From NCBI GenBank assembly GCA_040772225.1, contig JAXGYO010000002.1, forward strand, positions 186,001 through 250,000: a DNA stretch of 64,000 nt. Reading direction: 5' to 3'. The position numbers were made by a program, and so were the translations under genes. This document shows, piece after piece, positions 53,493-62,496 of this stretch. The notes beneath the pieces were generated by a model, which saw only the letters and a program-made list of their open reading frames with translations, had not been told where the DNA came from and did no database searches. This DNA is from JAAYED01 sp040772225 (GTDB lineage Bacteria > Chloroflexota > Anaerolineae > UBA1429). The stretch's first letter is position 1. Each line of letters opens with the position of its first letter.

Positions 53493-54851
53493 ATGGAATA
53501 CACGCATGAGGCAGTAAGCGTCATCGGAGGTGGGCTCGCGGGTTGCGAGGCTGCCTGGCAGATCGCACGCCGTGGAATCATGGTGACGCTGTACGAAATG
53601 CGTCCGGCGGTAACCACGCCAGCGCATCAGACAGGGCGCCTCGCAGAACTCGTCTGCAGCAACTCGCTTGGCTCGACGCTTACAGGTCGAGCGCCGGGGC
53701 TACTCAAGGAGGAGCTGCGCAGACTCGGAAGCCTGATTCTGCACTGTGCTGAAAAGGCAGCCGTGCCAGCCGGACGCGCACTGGCGGTAGACAGGGATGT
53801 CTTTAGCGCCAGCGTGACCGAGGCCATCACAACGCATCCTCGGATCCGGGTCGAGCGGCAGCAGATCACAGACATACCGTCCGAGCCGGTGACTGTCGTG
53901 GCCAGCGGTCCACTGACTTCAGAGGCGCTGGCAGAGTCGATAGCAGCATTGGCGGGCGAGAGCCAGTTGTACTTTTACGATGCCATGGCGCCCATCGTCA
54001 CGGCGGACTCGATCGACATGCGGGTAGCCTTTCGCGCCTCGCGCTATGAAGAGGGCGAGGCGGACTATATCAACTGCCCGATGAGTAAAGACGAGTACGA
54101 GACCTTTGTCGCCGCGCTGGTATCAGCGGAGCGAGCGCCGTTGCGCTCTTTTGAACGCGAGGATGCAAGGTTTTTCGAGGCATGCCTTCCGGTCGAGGTT
54201 CTGGCTGGCCGAGGGACGGATGCGCTGGCGTACGGTCCGCTGCGTCCGGTGGGACTGACGGATCCGCGCACGGGACGGCGGCCATATGCGGTCGTACAGC
54301 TGCGCCAGGACAACCTCGCGGGAACACTGTATAATCTGGTGGGATTCCAGACGAATCTAAAGTGGGATGAGCAGAAACGTGTCTTTGGGCTCATCCCGGG
54401 CCTTGAACGCGCAGAGTGGGTGAGGTACGGCCAGATGCATCGCAACACGTATATCAACTCGCCCGGCCTGCTGGACGCCAGCATGGCATGGCGAGCAAAT
54501 GCGAGGCTGTTCTTTGCCGGACAGATCGTTGGGACCGAGGGATACATGGGCTCGACGGCCAGTGGGCTGGTCGCCGGGATCAACGCTGCACGCGTGACTA
54601 GAGGCACACCTCCGGTCACGCTTCCGTCAACGACAATGCTTGGCGCGCTGTTGCGGTACGTAACCACCTCGCAGGAGACACAGTTCCAGCCGATGAAGCC
54701 AAACCTGGGCCTGCTGCCAGAGCTCGCAGAGCCCCCGCGGGGCAAGCGCCAGCGCGGTGAGGCCTACGGCCAGCGCGCGTTGGCTGATCTCGATACCTTT
54801 GTCAGCGTGAGCCAAGTCCTGGCTGACATCGTAGGAAAAGTCTCATGCTAA
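53493..54851 (+). CDS. trmFO: Methylenetetrahydrofolate-tRNA-(uracil-54-C5)-methyltransferase, FADH2-oxidising
   Basis: The 452-residue flavoprotein makes ribothymidine at tRNA position 54 using methylene-THF. It has the FAD-binding VSVIGGGLAGCEAAWQIAR, conserved ELVCSNSLGS, TGRAPGLLKEELRRLGS, FYDAMAPIVTADSIDM, and AGQIVGTEGYMGSTASGLVAG, all typical of TrmFO. Length is normal. ATG 53493 has no Shine-Dalgarno site, consistent with the near-leaderless promoter just upstream. The M28 peptidase gene starts seven bases before its stop. Confidence 0.93.
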   Translation: MEYTHEAVSVIGGGLAGCEAAWQIARRGIMVTLYEMRPAVTTPAHQTGRLAELVCSNSLGSTLTGRAPGLLKEELRRLGSLILHCAEKAAVPAGRALAVDRDVFSASVTEAITTHPRIRVERQQITDIPSEPVTVVASGPLTSEALAESIAALAGESQLYFYDAMAPIVTADSIDMRVAFRASRYEEGEADYINCPMSKDEYETFVAALVSAERAPLRSFEREDARFFEACLPVEVLAGRGTDALAYGPLRPVGLTDPRTGRRPYAVVQLRQDNLAGTLYNLVGFQTNLKWDEQKRVFGLIPGLERAEWVRYGQMHRNTYINSPGLLDASMAWRANARLFFAGQIVGTEGYMGSTASGLVAGINAARVTRGTPPVTLPSTTMLGALLRYVTTSQETQFQPMKPNLGLLPELAEPPRGKRQRGEAYGQRALADLDTFVSVSQVLADIVGKVSC

Positions 54852-55747
54852 GGCGCTGCCTCGCCTGGGTGACCATTGGAACACTTCTGATTTCGCTTGG
54901 AGCTTGCGCGAACAGCGCCGACGGCTTTTCAGGAAGCAGAGCTCTGCAGCACGTGCGGCGGATGATACGCATGGGTTCACGTGCGGTGGGCACAGAAGGC
55001 AATCTTCAAGCCGCCGACTACATCGTATCTCACGTGGAACGCTACGGATGGGAGATCGAAAAGGACTGCTTCGCCTATGGAGGGGAAACCCTCTGCAATA
55101 TTATCGCCAAAAAGGGCGAGGGGCCGATTGTTCTGGTCGGTACCCACTTTGACACCCGGCCAGTCGCTGACAGAGACCCTGTAGATCGGACGCAGCCAGT
55201 ACCGGGTGCCAACGACGGGGCGAGCGGGACATCCGTGTTGCTTGAACTGGCACGCACGCTGGAGCAGGACAAGATCGCCGGCTCGCAGGTCTGGCTGGTG
55301 TTCTTTGACGGGGAGGATAGCGGTGACATCGGCGGCTGGGACTGGGCGGTAGGATCAAACCACCTCGCGCAACGCCTCACCAACGAGCCCCAAAACAGAG
55401 TAGAATATGCCATCATCGTGGACATGGTGGGCGATGCAGATCAGCAGCTATTCTATGAGTGGTCATCGTCGCTCTGGCTGAAGGAAGAGCTGTGGGGTCT
55501 CGCGGCAGAATTGGGCTATAGCAACGTCTTTCAAGCGACCCACAAACATCACATCATCGACGATCACACGCCCTTTCTCAAAATTGGGATACCAGCGGCA
55601 CTCATTATAGACTTTGACTACCCGTACTGGCATACGCTTGATGACACGCCCGACAAACTGGATGCCAGAAGCCTCCAGCGTGTCGGCCACGTGCTCAAGA
55701 CCTGGCTCGAAGATGAGCCCCTTGCGGCGCGCGCAATTGCACGTTAG
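54845..55747 (+). CDS. M28-family metallopeptidase lipoprotein
   Basis: A lipoprotein signal (LLISLGAC, Cys21) precedes a 280-residue M28 domain. GTHFDTRP (His and Asp zinc ligands), PGANDGASGTSVLLELA, FFDGEDSGDIGGWDW (Glu/Asp pair) and FDYPYWHTLDDTPDK (His) match the di- or mononuclear zinc site; the DGEDSGD and GGWDW context leans toward glutaminyl-peptide cyclotransferase-like members. It should act outside the membrane on peptides. It overlaps trmFO by seven bases, probably by chance of compact packing. Confidence 0.82.
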   Translation: MLRRCLAWVTIGTLLISLGACANSADGFSGSRALQHVRRMIRMGSRAVGTEGNLQAADYIVSHVERYGWEIEKDCFAYGGETLCNIIAKKGEGPIVLVGTHFDTRPVADRDPVDRTQPVPGANDGASGTSVLLELARTLEQDKIAGSQVWLVFFDGEDSGDIGGWDWAVGSNHLAQRLTNEPQNRVEYAIIVDMVGDADQQLFYEWSSSLWLKEELWGLAAELGYSNVFQATHKHHIIDDHTPFLKIGIPAALIIDFDYPYWHTLDDTPDKLDARSLQRVGHVLKTWLEDEPLAARAIAR

Positions 55748-55809
55748 CTGACACCCTTGACAGTCGCCAGCCACGCCCGCATACGAGCCGATCTAGTGAG
55801 GAGACCAGG

Positions 55810-56970
55810 ATGAGAATCGCCAAGCGCATCGAAAACCTACCGCCGTACGTGTTTGCCACCGTGGAAAAGAGGATCGCCGCCGAACGAGCTCGAGGGGTAG
55901 ACGTCATCAGTCTGGGAATAGGCAGCCCGGACCTCGCGCCCCCCAAAGAGATCATCGACGCCATGTATCAGAGCGCATTGCGCAGCGACACTCATGGCTA
56001 CGCAGGATACTACGGGACGCCGGCGCTCAGGCAGGCAGCCGCCAACTATTACGGGCGACGCTTTGGCGTCGAGCTCGATCCGGGTTCTGAGATCTTGCCG
56101 CTGATCGGATCCAAAGAGGGGCTTGCCAATGTTGCGCTCGCCTTTGTCGACCCCGGAAACATCGCGCTCGCCACTGATCCGGGCTATCCCACCTATCGGA
56201 TGGGCGCGCTCCTGGCAGGCGGAGACTCGTACCCGATGCCTCTGCACAGGGAGAACGACTGGCTGCCGGACCTGGAGGCCATCCCGGGCGATATCCTCTC
56301 ACGGGCCACGATCATGTGGCTCAACTATCCCAACAATCCCACCGGAGCGGGCGCGCCACTCGAGTTTCTGAGTCATGCGGTAGATTTCGCGGCAGAGCAC
56401 GACCTTTTGATCTGCTACGACAATCCATACTGCGACGTGACTTTTGACGGGTATCAGGCTCCCAGCATCCTGCAGATTCCCGGAGCGAAACAGGTCGCTA
56501 TCGAGTTCAACTCCCATAGCAAGACCTACAATATGGCCGGCTGGCGGGTGGGCGTTGCAGTGGGCAACGAGAAGGCGATCGAGGCCCTGACCACGGTCAA
56601 GACGAATATCGACTCGGGCATCTTTCGGCCGATACAGGATGCTGCCACTGTAGCCTACAACAGCGACCAGAGCTGGCTGCAAGATCGAAATGCAATTTAT
56701 CAGCGCAGACGCGACATCATCCTCAACTGGTTGCCTGGCATCGGGATGTCCGCTGACAAGCCGGTGGGCGGTCTTTATGTTTGGGCCCGGGTTCCGGAAG
56801 GGACCAACTGCGAAGAGTTTGCCCTGGAAATGCTGGAGAAAGCGGGTGTCTGGATGACTCCAGGCACCGCCTTTGGCCAGTATGGTGAGGGCTATATGCG
56901 TCTATCTGTCTGCATTTCAGAAGAACGCTTGATCGAGGCGGGGGAGCGATTGTCACGGGTATCGGGCTAG
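55810..56970 (+). CDS. dapL: LL-diaminopimelate aminotransferase
   Basis: This 386-residue PLP enzyme converts tetrahydrodipicolinate directly to LL-diaminopimelate for lysine and peptidoglycan. Class I aminotransferase features are VISLGIGSPDLAPPKEIIDAM, GYAGYYGTPALRQAAANYY, MWLNYPNNPTGA and the PLP-lysine block SHSKTYNMAGWRVG. The DapL route is common in Chloroflexota. A different specificity within the same family is possible. A GAGGAG-type site precedes ATG 55810. Confidence 0.82.
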   Translation: MRIAKRIENLPPYVFATVEKRIAAERARGVDVISLGIGSPDLAPPKEIIDAMYQSALRSDTHGYAGYYGTPALRQAAANYYGRRFGVELDPGSEILPLIGSKEGLANVALAFVDPGNIALATDPGYPTYRMGALLAGGDSYPMPLHRENDWLPDLEAIPGDILSRATIMWLNYPNNPTGAGAPLEFLSHAVDFAAEHDLLICYDNPYCDVTFDGYQAPSILQIPGAKQVAIEFNSHSKTYNMAGWRVGVAVGNEKAIEALTTVKTNIDSGIFRPIQDAATVAYNSDQSWLQDRNAIYQRRRDIILNWLPGIGMSADKPVGGLYVWARVPEGTNCEEFALEMLEKAGVWMTPGTAFGQYGEGYMRLSVCISEERLIEAGERLSRVSG

Positions 56971-57023
56971 ACACAAACACCATTACCGGATCAGGGCGCC
57001 GTCGCGCTCAGCGCGCCTTTCTG

Positions 57024-58295
57024 ATGGGCGTAAATGTGCGGGGAGAGGACACCCTGTTCGACCTCGACTCGTCACTGGACGAGCTTGCACAACTCGCGGA
57101 CACTGCGGGATTGGCGGTCGTTGGCCGCGACAGACAGAATGTCGATCGCGTGCAACCCGCCACTTACATCGGTTCCGGCAAAGTCGTTGAAATCAAAGAA
57201 CAATGCCGCGAGCTCGGTGCAGAGGTCGTCATCTTCGACGATGAACTCTCCCCGGCACAGCTGCGGACGTTGGAGCGAGATCTCGAGCTCTCCGTGCTGG
57301 ATCGCACGGCCTTGATTCTGGACATCTTTGCCCTGCATGCGCGGACAAAAGAGGGCGCACTGCAAGTCGAGCTAGCTCAATACACGTATCGCTTGCCGCG
57401 GCTCACGCGTCAGTGGACACACCTGTCGCGCCAGACGGTGGGCGGGGTGGGTCTGCGCGGTCCTGGCGAGACGCAGCTCGAGTCGGACCGCCGAGAGATT
57501 GGCCGACGGATGGCCCAACTGCGTCGTGAGATCGAACAGGTCCGTCTGCTGCGCAGCCAGCGCAGACGCCAGCGCCGCAGACAGGGGCTTCCCACCGTTT
57601 CGATCGTGGGCTACACGAACGCCGGCAAGTCCACGCTGCTAAATCGCCTGACAAGCGCGGGTGTCATTGTCGAGGACCGGCTCTTTGCCACCCTGGATCC
57701 GACGACCAGACGCCTGGAGTTGCCCGGTGGAAAGCACGTGCTTTTTACCGACACCGTCGGGTTCATCCAGAAACTGCCAACGCAGCTCGTGGCCGCCTTC
57801 CGGGCGACCCTGGAGGAAGTCAACGAATCGGATATCCTGGTCCATCTGGTGGACATCAGCGACCCGCTTGTGACGCTCAAAGTGCAAGCGGTCGAGCAAG
57901 TCCTGAAGGACATTGGTGCCGATGCCAAACCGGTGATCCTGGCGCTGAACAAGATTGACCTTGTGGATCCGGAGGATCTGGAGCACGTTGACGAGACCAG
58001 ATTCGGCCGCCACGACGGCCCGGTGGGCCAACTCGCTGCGCAGTATGAGCATATAGTCTATCTGTCCGCTGAACAGGGCGTCGGGATAGAGGAGTTCCTG
58101 GCTGAAATCGAAGCGCTCCTGGTGGCAGAGATGTTGCCCTTTGATGTGCTCGTCCCCTACAGCGCAGGCGAGGTGGTAAGCAGCTGGCGTGAGCACGGGA
58201 TCATCGATGACATCGATTATGGGACAACCGGTATCCGCGTGATCGGCAGGCTACCGCGGTGGGCGACGGGGATTCTCGACGATATCCTCGAATAA
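57024..58295 (+). CDS. hflX: GTPase HflX
   Basis: HflX is a ribosome-splitting GTPase. The GTPase domain shows VGYTNAGKSTLLNRL, DTVGFIQKLPTQLVAAFRATLEEV, and LALNKIDLVD, and the N-terminal HflX domain shows ATYIGSGKVVEIKEQ and RLPRLTRQWTHLSRQ with GLRGPGETQLESDRR. ATG 57024 lacks a ribosome-binding site. The same frame continues upstream for about 20 codons with RRRAQRAFLMGV, which fits the usual start of the family, but without a standard start codon. An ATT beside GGGGGAG within the end of dapL is a candidate, so the true start may lie upstream. Confidence 0.9.
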   Translation: MGVNVRGEDTLFDLDSSLDELAQLADTAGLAVVGRDRQNVDRVQPATYIGSGKVVEIKEQCRELGAEVVIFDDELSPAQLRTLERDLELSVLDRTALILDIFALHARTKEGALQVELAQYTYRLPRLTRQWTHLSRQTVGGVGLRGPGETQLESDRREIGRRMAQLRREIEQVRLLRSQRRRQRRRQGLPTVSIVGYTNAGKSTLLNRLTSAGVIVEDRLFATLDPTTRRLELPGGKHVLFTDTVGFIQKLPTQLVAAFRATLEEVNESDILVHLVDISDPLVTLKVQAVEQVLKDIGADAKPVILALNKIDLVDPEDLEHVDETRFGRHDGPVGQLAAQYEHIVYLSAEQGVGIEEFLAEIEALLVAEMLPFDVLVPYSAGEVVSSWREHGIIDDIDYGTTGIRVIGRLPRWATGILDDILE

Positions 58296-58315
58296 CGCGC
58301 TAGGCATTACTCAGA

Positions 58316-58346
58316 GCATCCCGCGGTTGAATCAGCCGCGGGATGC
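58316..58346. terminator. Hairpin between hflX and AICAR transformylase gene
   Basis: GCATCCCGCGG (58316-58326) pairs with CCGCGGGATGC (58336-58346), a perfect 11-bp stem between two convergent genes. There is no T-run on either side, so termination is plausible but not certain. Confidence 0.5.
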
Positions 58347-58389
58347 CTGCATCAGGCTGCGAAATCAGGATGAGGATCCACCACAACCG

Positions 58390-59562
58390 TCAGTGGTGGA
58401 ACAAACGCAGCCCTGTTCTCGCCATGACCATACCGTACTCGTCGCATGCCGCAACAACATCAGCATCTCTCATCGAGCCGCCGGGCTGCGCGACGTACCG
58501 CACCCCGCTGCGACTGGCGCGATCGATGGAATCGCGGAATGGAAAGTAGGCGTCACTGCTCAGCGCCACGCCCGTCACCTTGTCGAGCCACTCCCGGCGC
58601 GCCTCTGACGAGAGTCTCGGAGGCACATTCTCAAAGGCGGCTTCCCAGGCGCGCTCCTCAGCGGGCGAGAGATCCTCGCCAAAATACAGGTCGATGGCGT
58701 TGTTGCGATCCGCGCGGCTCAGGCCCCGTGCAAACTTGAACTCCTCGATGACGGGATGTTGCCTGAGAAACCACAGATCGGATTTGGACGCGGCGAGTCG
58801 CGTGCAGTGCACGCGCGACTGCTGGCCGGCACCATTTCCAGTGACCTGACCGTTATGAGCCAGGCACACCGAATTAGACTGGGTGTACTTGAGCGTGATG
58901 GTCGCCACCGTCAGATCACGTATCGCGTCCGCCGACAACGTTTTCTCAAGCGTGACGATATCCTGAAAAGTCTCCGGCCCAATCACCGCGTCATTGCGCC
59001 GCTGCTCCAGGTGTATCCCGTAGACAATTCGGCTTTCCAGCTCGGCTGGCGTATAGGCCGGATCGATCTCAAGAATGCAGTAGTTACCGCCCCGCTTGCG
59101 GCTCAGGACTTGAAGAGCCCCCTCCTCATACCCCGGAGCGATGATGCCATCGGAGACCTCGCGGCGCAGCAACTCTGCGGTGGCCAGGTCGCACGGCTCA
59201 CTGAGTGCCACCCAATCGCCGAAAGAAGACATACGATCGGCCCCGCGTGCTCGTGCATAAGCAGTGGCGAGTGCCGAAAGTGCCATGTCGTCTACCGCGC
59301 AGGCCATACGCTCCGCCTCTGCCAGGGGCGTCGCCACGGCCGCCCCGGCAGGGCTGACGTGCTTGAAGGAGGCTGCAGCCGGCATCTGCAACGCCTGGGC
59401 GAGCTCGCGCACCAGTTGCCAGGAATTGAGCGCGTCCAGCAAATTGATGTACCCGGGGCGGCCGTTGCGCACGGTGAAAGGAAGGTCGCCCTGCGCCATA
59501 AAGACGCGCGCGGGCTGCTGGTGCGGATTCACGCCATATCGTAGAGCCAGTTCAGAGGGCAT
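58390..59562 (-). CDS. AICAR transformylase (stand-alone PurH C-terminal domain)
   Basis: The 390-residue protein corresponds only to the formyltransferase part of PurH, the penultimate step to IMP. ASFKHVSPAGAA carries the catalytic Lys67-His68 pair, LALRYGVNPHQQPA begins the domain, and GAGQQSRVHCTRLAASK, DAYFPFRDSID and YVAQPGGSMRDADV complete it. The IMP cyclohydrolase domain of ordinary PurH is absent; it must be encoded elsewhere or replaced. ATG 59562 has AAGGAG upstream. Confidence 0.88.
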   Translation of the reverse strand: MPSELALRYGVNPHQQPARVFMAQGDLPFTVRNGRPGYINLLDALNSWQLVRELAQALQMPAAASFKHVSPAGAAVATPLAEAERMACAVDDMALSALATAYARARGADRMSSFGDWVALSEPCDLATAELLRREVSDGIIAPGYEEGALQVLSRKRGGNYCILEIDPAYTPAELESRIVYGIHLEQRRNDAVIGPETFQDIVTLEKTLSADAIRDLTVATITLKYTQSNSVCLAHNGQVTGNGAGQQSRVHCTRLAASKSDLWFLRQHPVIEEFKFARGLSRADRNNAIDLYFGEDLSPAEERAWEAAFENVPPRLSSEARREWLDKVTGVALSSDAYFPFRDSIDRASRSGVRYVAQPGGSMRDADVVAACDEYGMVMARTGLRLFHH

Positions 59563-59607
59563 CCATCACTCCTTCTCGCGTGAGTTGCGGACCTGGAACA
59601 CCAGTCG

Positions 59608-62055
59608 CTAGTCAAGATCGATAGAATTCAAGCCCGGACGAAGGGGCAGCGACGCGCCCCGCCAGAGCAGTTCGCCCTCCAGAGAGTCAGGCAAGACAAT
59701 GCTGCCGCGAATTCCCTGCTCAAAAACAAGATCAAAGGACACATAGCCATCTCTGGCGTCAGGGAAGCGTCCGCGCATCCGGCGAAACGGTCCGGGTTGC
59801 GGAGCGATGCGGATGCGCGAAAAACCAGGCTCAGCAGGACGCGCCCCCAGGAAGGACGCGTAGGCATGGAAGAGCGGGTGAGCCCCCCAGGCATGGCAGT
59901 CAGAGCGTGAAGGCTCAGGCTGCTCCAGCACGGTCTTGAGCCCCATCTCAGGGAGTGAGCGCCAAAAGGCCAGCCTCGCGTCCGATTCCGCCAGCGCCCC
60001 GGCATGGTATAGCGCCTCAAAGAGATAGTGGCTAAAGTAGACCGTCGTCCGGGCAAGCGCCGGCGCGTGCAATAGCCCCTGAATGAGCTTGTTCCGATCA
60101 GCGCCCTGTAGCAGGTTGCAGAGCAGAGCCAGACACTGCGCGTGCTCAGAAAAGCGAGAACGCTCCAGGTCATCGGCCATCAGGCCGGAACCAGCCACCC
60201 AATAGTTGCGCACGATCGCCTCGGCAACGCGCCGCCGCACAGAGCTCCAGTGGCGCGCGAGATCGTCCTGCGCCAGGTGCCTGAATAGATAGATGGCGCG
60301 ATCCATCGCGTAGACATATTGCAGATTGAGAATCGCACTGTAGCCAAACCGGCCCGAAGGCGGCCAGCCGGCCGTCCACTCGGGAACCCAGTCCACAAAG
60401 TTCCAGCCCGCCGGTGCCACAACCAGATCGCACTCGCCCATGCCCTGGCCAAAGGCGGACAGCACTGCATGCACTCCTGGCAACATCTTGCGCACACGCT
60501 CGGCATGCCCGCGCCACATGTAGAGATCATAGACCATCGACACCCACCAGAGCGAAAACGGCGGGATCACCTGCGGCACCGCGGAGGGGTAGCGACTGCG
60601 CGTCAGGCCATCGTATCCCCGCGACTGATCAAACAGTGTCGCGGCACGGAGCGGCAACCGGTCATCGTGGGTAGAGACATAGGTGGCGAGAATCTCCAGC
60701 CGGGTGTCACCGGCGTACTGCAGCTGCTCATAGTACGGGCAATCCATGTAGGTCTCGTGAGCGCACATCTGCAGGGTTCTGAACATGAGCGGCCTAACGC
60801 TGTCAAAGGCAGCATCGCTCGTCTCAAGCGTGGCCTCCATCTCCAGCGGGTAGCGCGTCTCTCGCCACGACAGGCCTTCAATAGTGACCGGCTCATCGCC
60901 CGTCTCGACGATCAGGTCCACGTACCGGCCCGCCCGCCACCACAGTGTCGAGTAGGTGCGCCCCGAGCCGCCTTCGAGCAGAAAGGCATCATAGACGCAG
61001 CGCACGTACTTGGCCTCGACGTCGTCACGATTGCCCTTGGCCTCATCTCGCGGATTAGAGCCCTGATAGAGGCTCTCAGACCAGCCCAGGCGAATGGAGG
61101 CGCCATCACCGCCAGTCGTACACAGCTCAGGATAGGCGCAGTAATAGTTGTCCAGATCGATCAACACACGCAGAACCTGGTGTGCGGGAATAGTGACCGG
61201 CAAACCCTCAAGCAGCAGGCGCTGCCATTGAGAGGCGAGAGCAACATGATGCTCCTCCGCCAGGATGGGGCGGCTGGTCGCTGAGCATGGATCGCCCTGT
61301 AACCCTGGCCCCAGCAGTCCTGCAAAGCGCACAGTGCCTGCCTTGCGCTCGCTCGCGATCATGTTCGGGATCGGTGCCGGCGTCAGATGATGCTGCGGAC
61401 GGCGTTCCCGCGTCTCATAGTCCGCGTTGTAATGGAACCCATCTCCCACAGGAACTGCGACAGAAAGAGCATCATGCCAAGCTGCGTGCGCAGCTGGGTC
61501 ACGCTCCCAACCCCACGGGTATTTGTGCCCGTCCAAGGTGAACGACCAGCCGACGACAAAGTACCAGCTCACTGTGTCTGCGCGCCCCTCATAGGCAGAC
61601 ACCTCAGCCACTTGCCAGGGCGCCGCGCCGGTTGAGATACTATCGGTCAAGGGACCTTCTGCGAGCAGGATAAAGCCTGGATCGCCATACATCTGAGCCA
61701 TCGGCGCGCCATCCGCGGGGAGCCACCAGACACAGGCGGAGAGGAGGTGACTGCCAGCCCTCAGTTCCAACGAGTAGGTCTCATAGCACCAGTGACCGAG
61801 ATCGCCCCGCGTCGGGCCGCGGCCAACCGGGTCGCCATCCAGATACAGCGCATAGCGCTGATCCGCAGAAACATGCACTGGCACGACGCAGTCCGAAAGT
61901 ACCTCAAAGGGTAGCCGAAAGACCATCACAGCGGGGGCGCCTGCCGTCGCCTCCGGGTGCCAAATCCACCGGCAGTGGTAGCCGGGAGGCGGTTGGCGAT
62001 AGCCGGGCAGGGCAGCGGGCGGGAATGGATTCATCAGTACGGATGCTGTCTCCAT
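59608..62055 (-). CDS. Alpha-L-rhamnosidase-like glycoside hydrolase (GH78-type)
   Basis: The 815-residue enzyme opens with a beta-rich N-terminal region (CRWIWHPEATA ... DQRYALYLDGDPVGRGPTRGD), then YVDLIVETGDEPVTIEGLSWRETRYPLE, and the (alpha/alpha)6 barrel with MDCPYYEQLQYAGDTRLE, the GH78 active-site block with an acidic pair, and FVDWVPEWTAGWPPSG. No signal peptide is evident. GH78 enzymes release terminal L-rhamnose. ATG 62055 is chosen for its AAGGAG site; the longer open frame upstream is unsupported and would cross the promoter at 62089-62117. It should provide rhamnose to catabolism or salvage. Confidence 0.8.
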   Translation of the reverse strand: METASVLMNPFPPAALPGYRQPPPGYHCRWIWHPEATAGAPAVMVFRLPFEVLSDCVVPVHVSADQRYALYLDGDPVGRGPTRGDLGHWCYETYSLELRAGSHLLSACVWWLPADGAPMAQMYGDPGFILLAEGPLTDSISTGAAPWQVAEVSAYEGRADTVSWYFVVGWSFTLDGHKYPWGWERDPAAHAAWHDALSVAVPVGDGFHYNADYETRERRPQHHLTPAPIPNMIASERKAGTVRFAGLLGPGLQGDPCSATSRPILAEEHHVALASQWQRLLLEGLPVTIPAHQVLRVLIDLDNYYCAYPELCTTGGDGASIRLGWSESLYQGSNPRDEAKGNRDDVEAKYVRCVYDAFLLEGGSGRTYSTLWWRAGRYVDLIVETGDEPVTIEGLSWRETRYPLEMEATLETSDAAFDSVRPLMFRTLQMCAHETYMDCPYYEQLQYAGDTRLEILATYVSTHDDRLPLRAATLFDQSRGYDGLTRSRYPSAVPQVIPPFSLWWVSMVYDLYMWRGHAERVRKMLPGVHAVLSAFGQGMGECDLVVAPAGWNFVDWVPEWTAGWPPSGRFGYSAILNLQYVYAMDRAIYLFRHLAQDDLARHWSSVRRRVAEAIVRNYWVAGSGLMADDLERSRFSEHAQCLALLCNLLQGADRNKLIQGLLHAPALARTTVYFSHYLFEALYHAGALAESDARLAFWRSLPEMGLKTVLEQPEPSRSDCHAWGAHPLFHAYASFLGARPAEPGFSRIRIAPQPGPFRRMRGRFPDARDGYVSFDLVFEQGIRGSIVLPDSLEGELLWRGASLPLRPGLNSIDLD

Positions 62056-62088
62056 GTGGCTCCTTTCGCCCAAACCTCTAGCGCCCTT

Positions 62089-62117
62089 AGCATAGGGACC
62101 AGACCTCCCGATGTCAA
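62089..62117 (-). promoter_or_regulatory. Promoter of the rhamnosidase-like gene
   Basis: TTGACA (62117-62112) and TATGCT (62094-62089) on the minus strand are 17 bases apart. It starts transcription near 62082, with a leader of about 27 bases. Confidence 0.6.
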
Positions 62118-62127
62118 AGACCCTGGC

Positions 62128-62156
62128 TTGGCTCGGAGTCGCAGCTGTCGTATGAT
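62128..62156 (+). promoter_or_regulatory. Promoter of the DUF3343 gene
   Basis: TTGGCT (62128-62133) and TATGAT (62151-62156) are 17 bases apart. It lies ten bases from the divergent rhamnosidase promoter, so a single regulator could affect both. Confidence 0.55.
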
Positions 62157-62186
62157 GCTGTCCAATTAGCGACGAGGGAGGGCAAC

Positions 62187-62429
62187 GTGACGGATCAGCG
62201 CGCTCCCGTGAACGAGTTCGGGGTGATACTTGTGCCCAGCACATCGGCGGCACTGCGCGGCGAAAAAGTGCTGCAGCGTGCCGGGCTGCAGGTCAAGTTG
62301 ATTCCAGTGCCGCGCGAGATCTCGAGCAACTGCGGCATATCGATTAGATTCGCCTGGCTAGAGCGAGACCGGGTAGAGACTGCTATGGCGGAGAGCAAGG
62401 TTCCTATCGACTCCATCCATCCGCTATAG
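62187..62429 (+). CDS. DUF3343 protein (putative Se/S carrier-like)
   Basis: The 80-residue protein matches DUF3343: FGVILVPSTSAALRGEKVLQ, then VKLIPVPREISSNCGISIRF with the conserved cysteine. Members are often found beside SirA/TusA-like or cysteine desulfurase genes and are thought to carry sulfur or selenium. None of those partners is in view here. GTG 62187 has GGAGGG upstream. It is a single-gene transcript from its own promoter. Confidence 0.8.
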   Translation: MTDQRAPVNEFGVILVPSTSAALRGEKVLQRAGLQVKLIPVPREISSNCGISIRFAWLERDRVETAMAESKVPIDSIHPL

Positions 62430-62496
62430 CTGCCGGTTGCGGCCCAGTGCGCTTGTAGCAGATAGCCTCCGGTCTAGTCCAGATCAAATGGGGACG

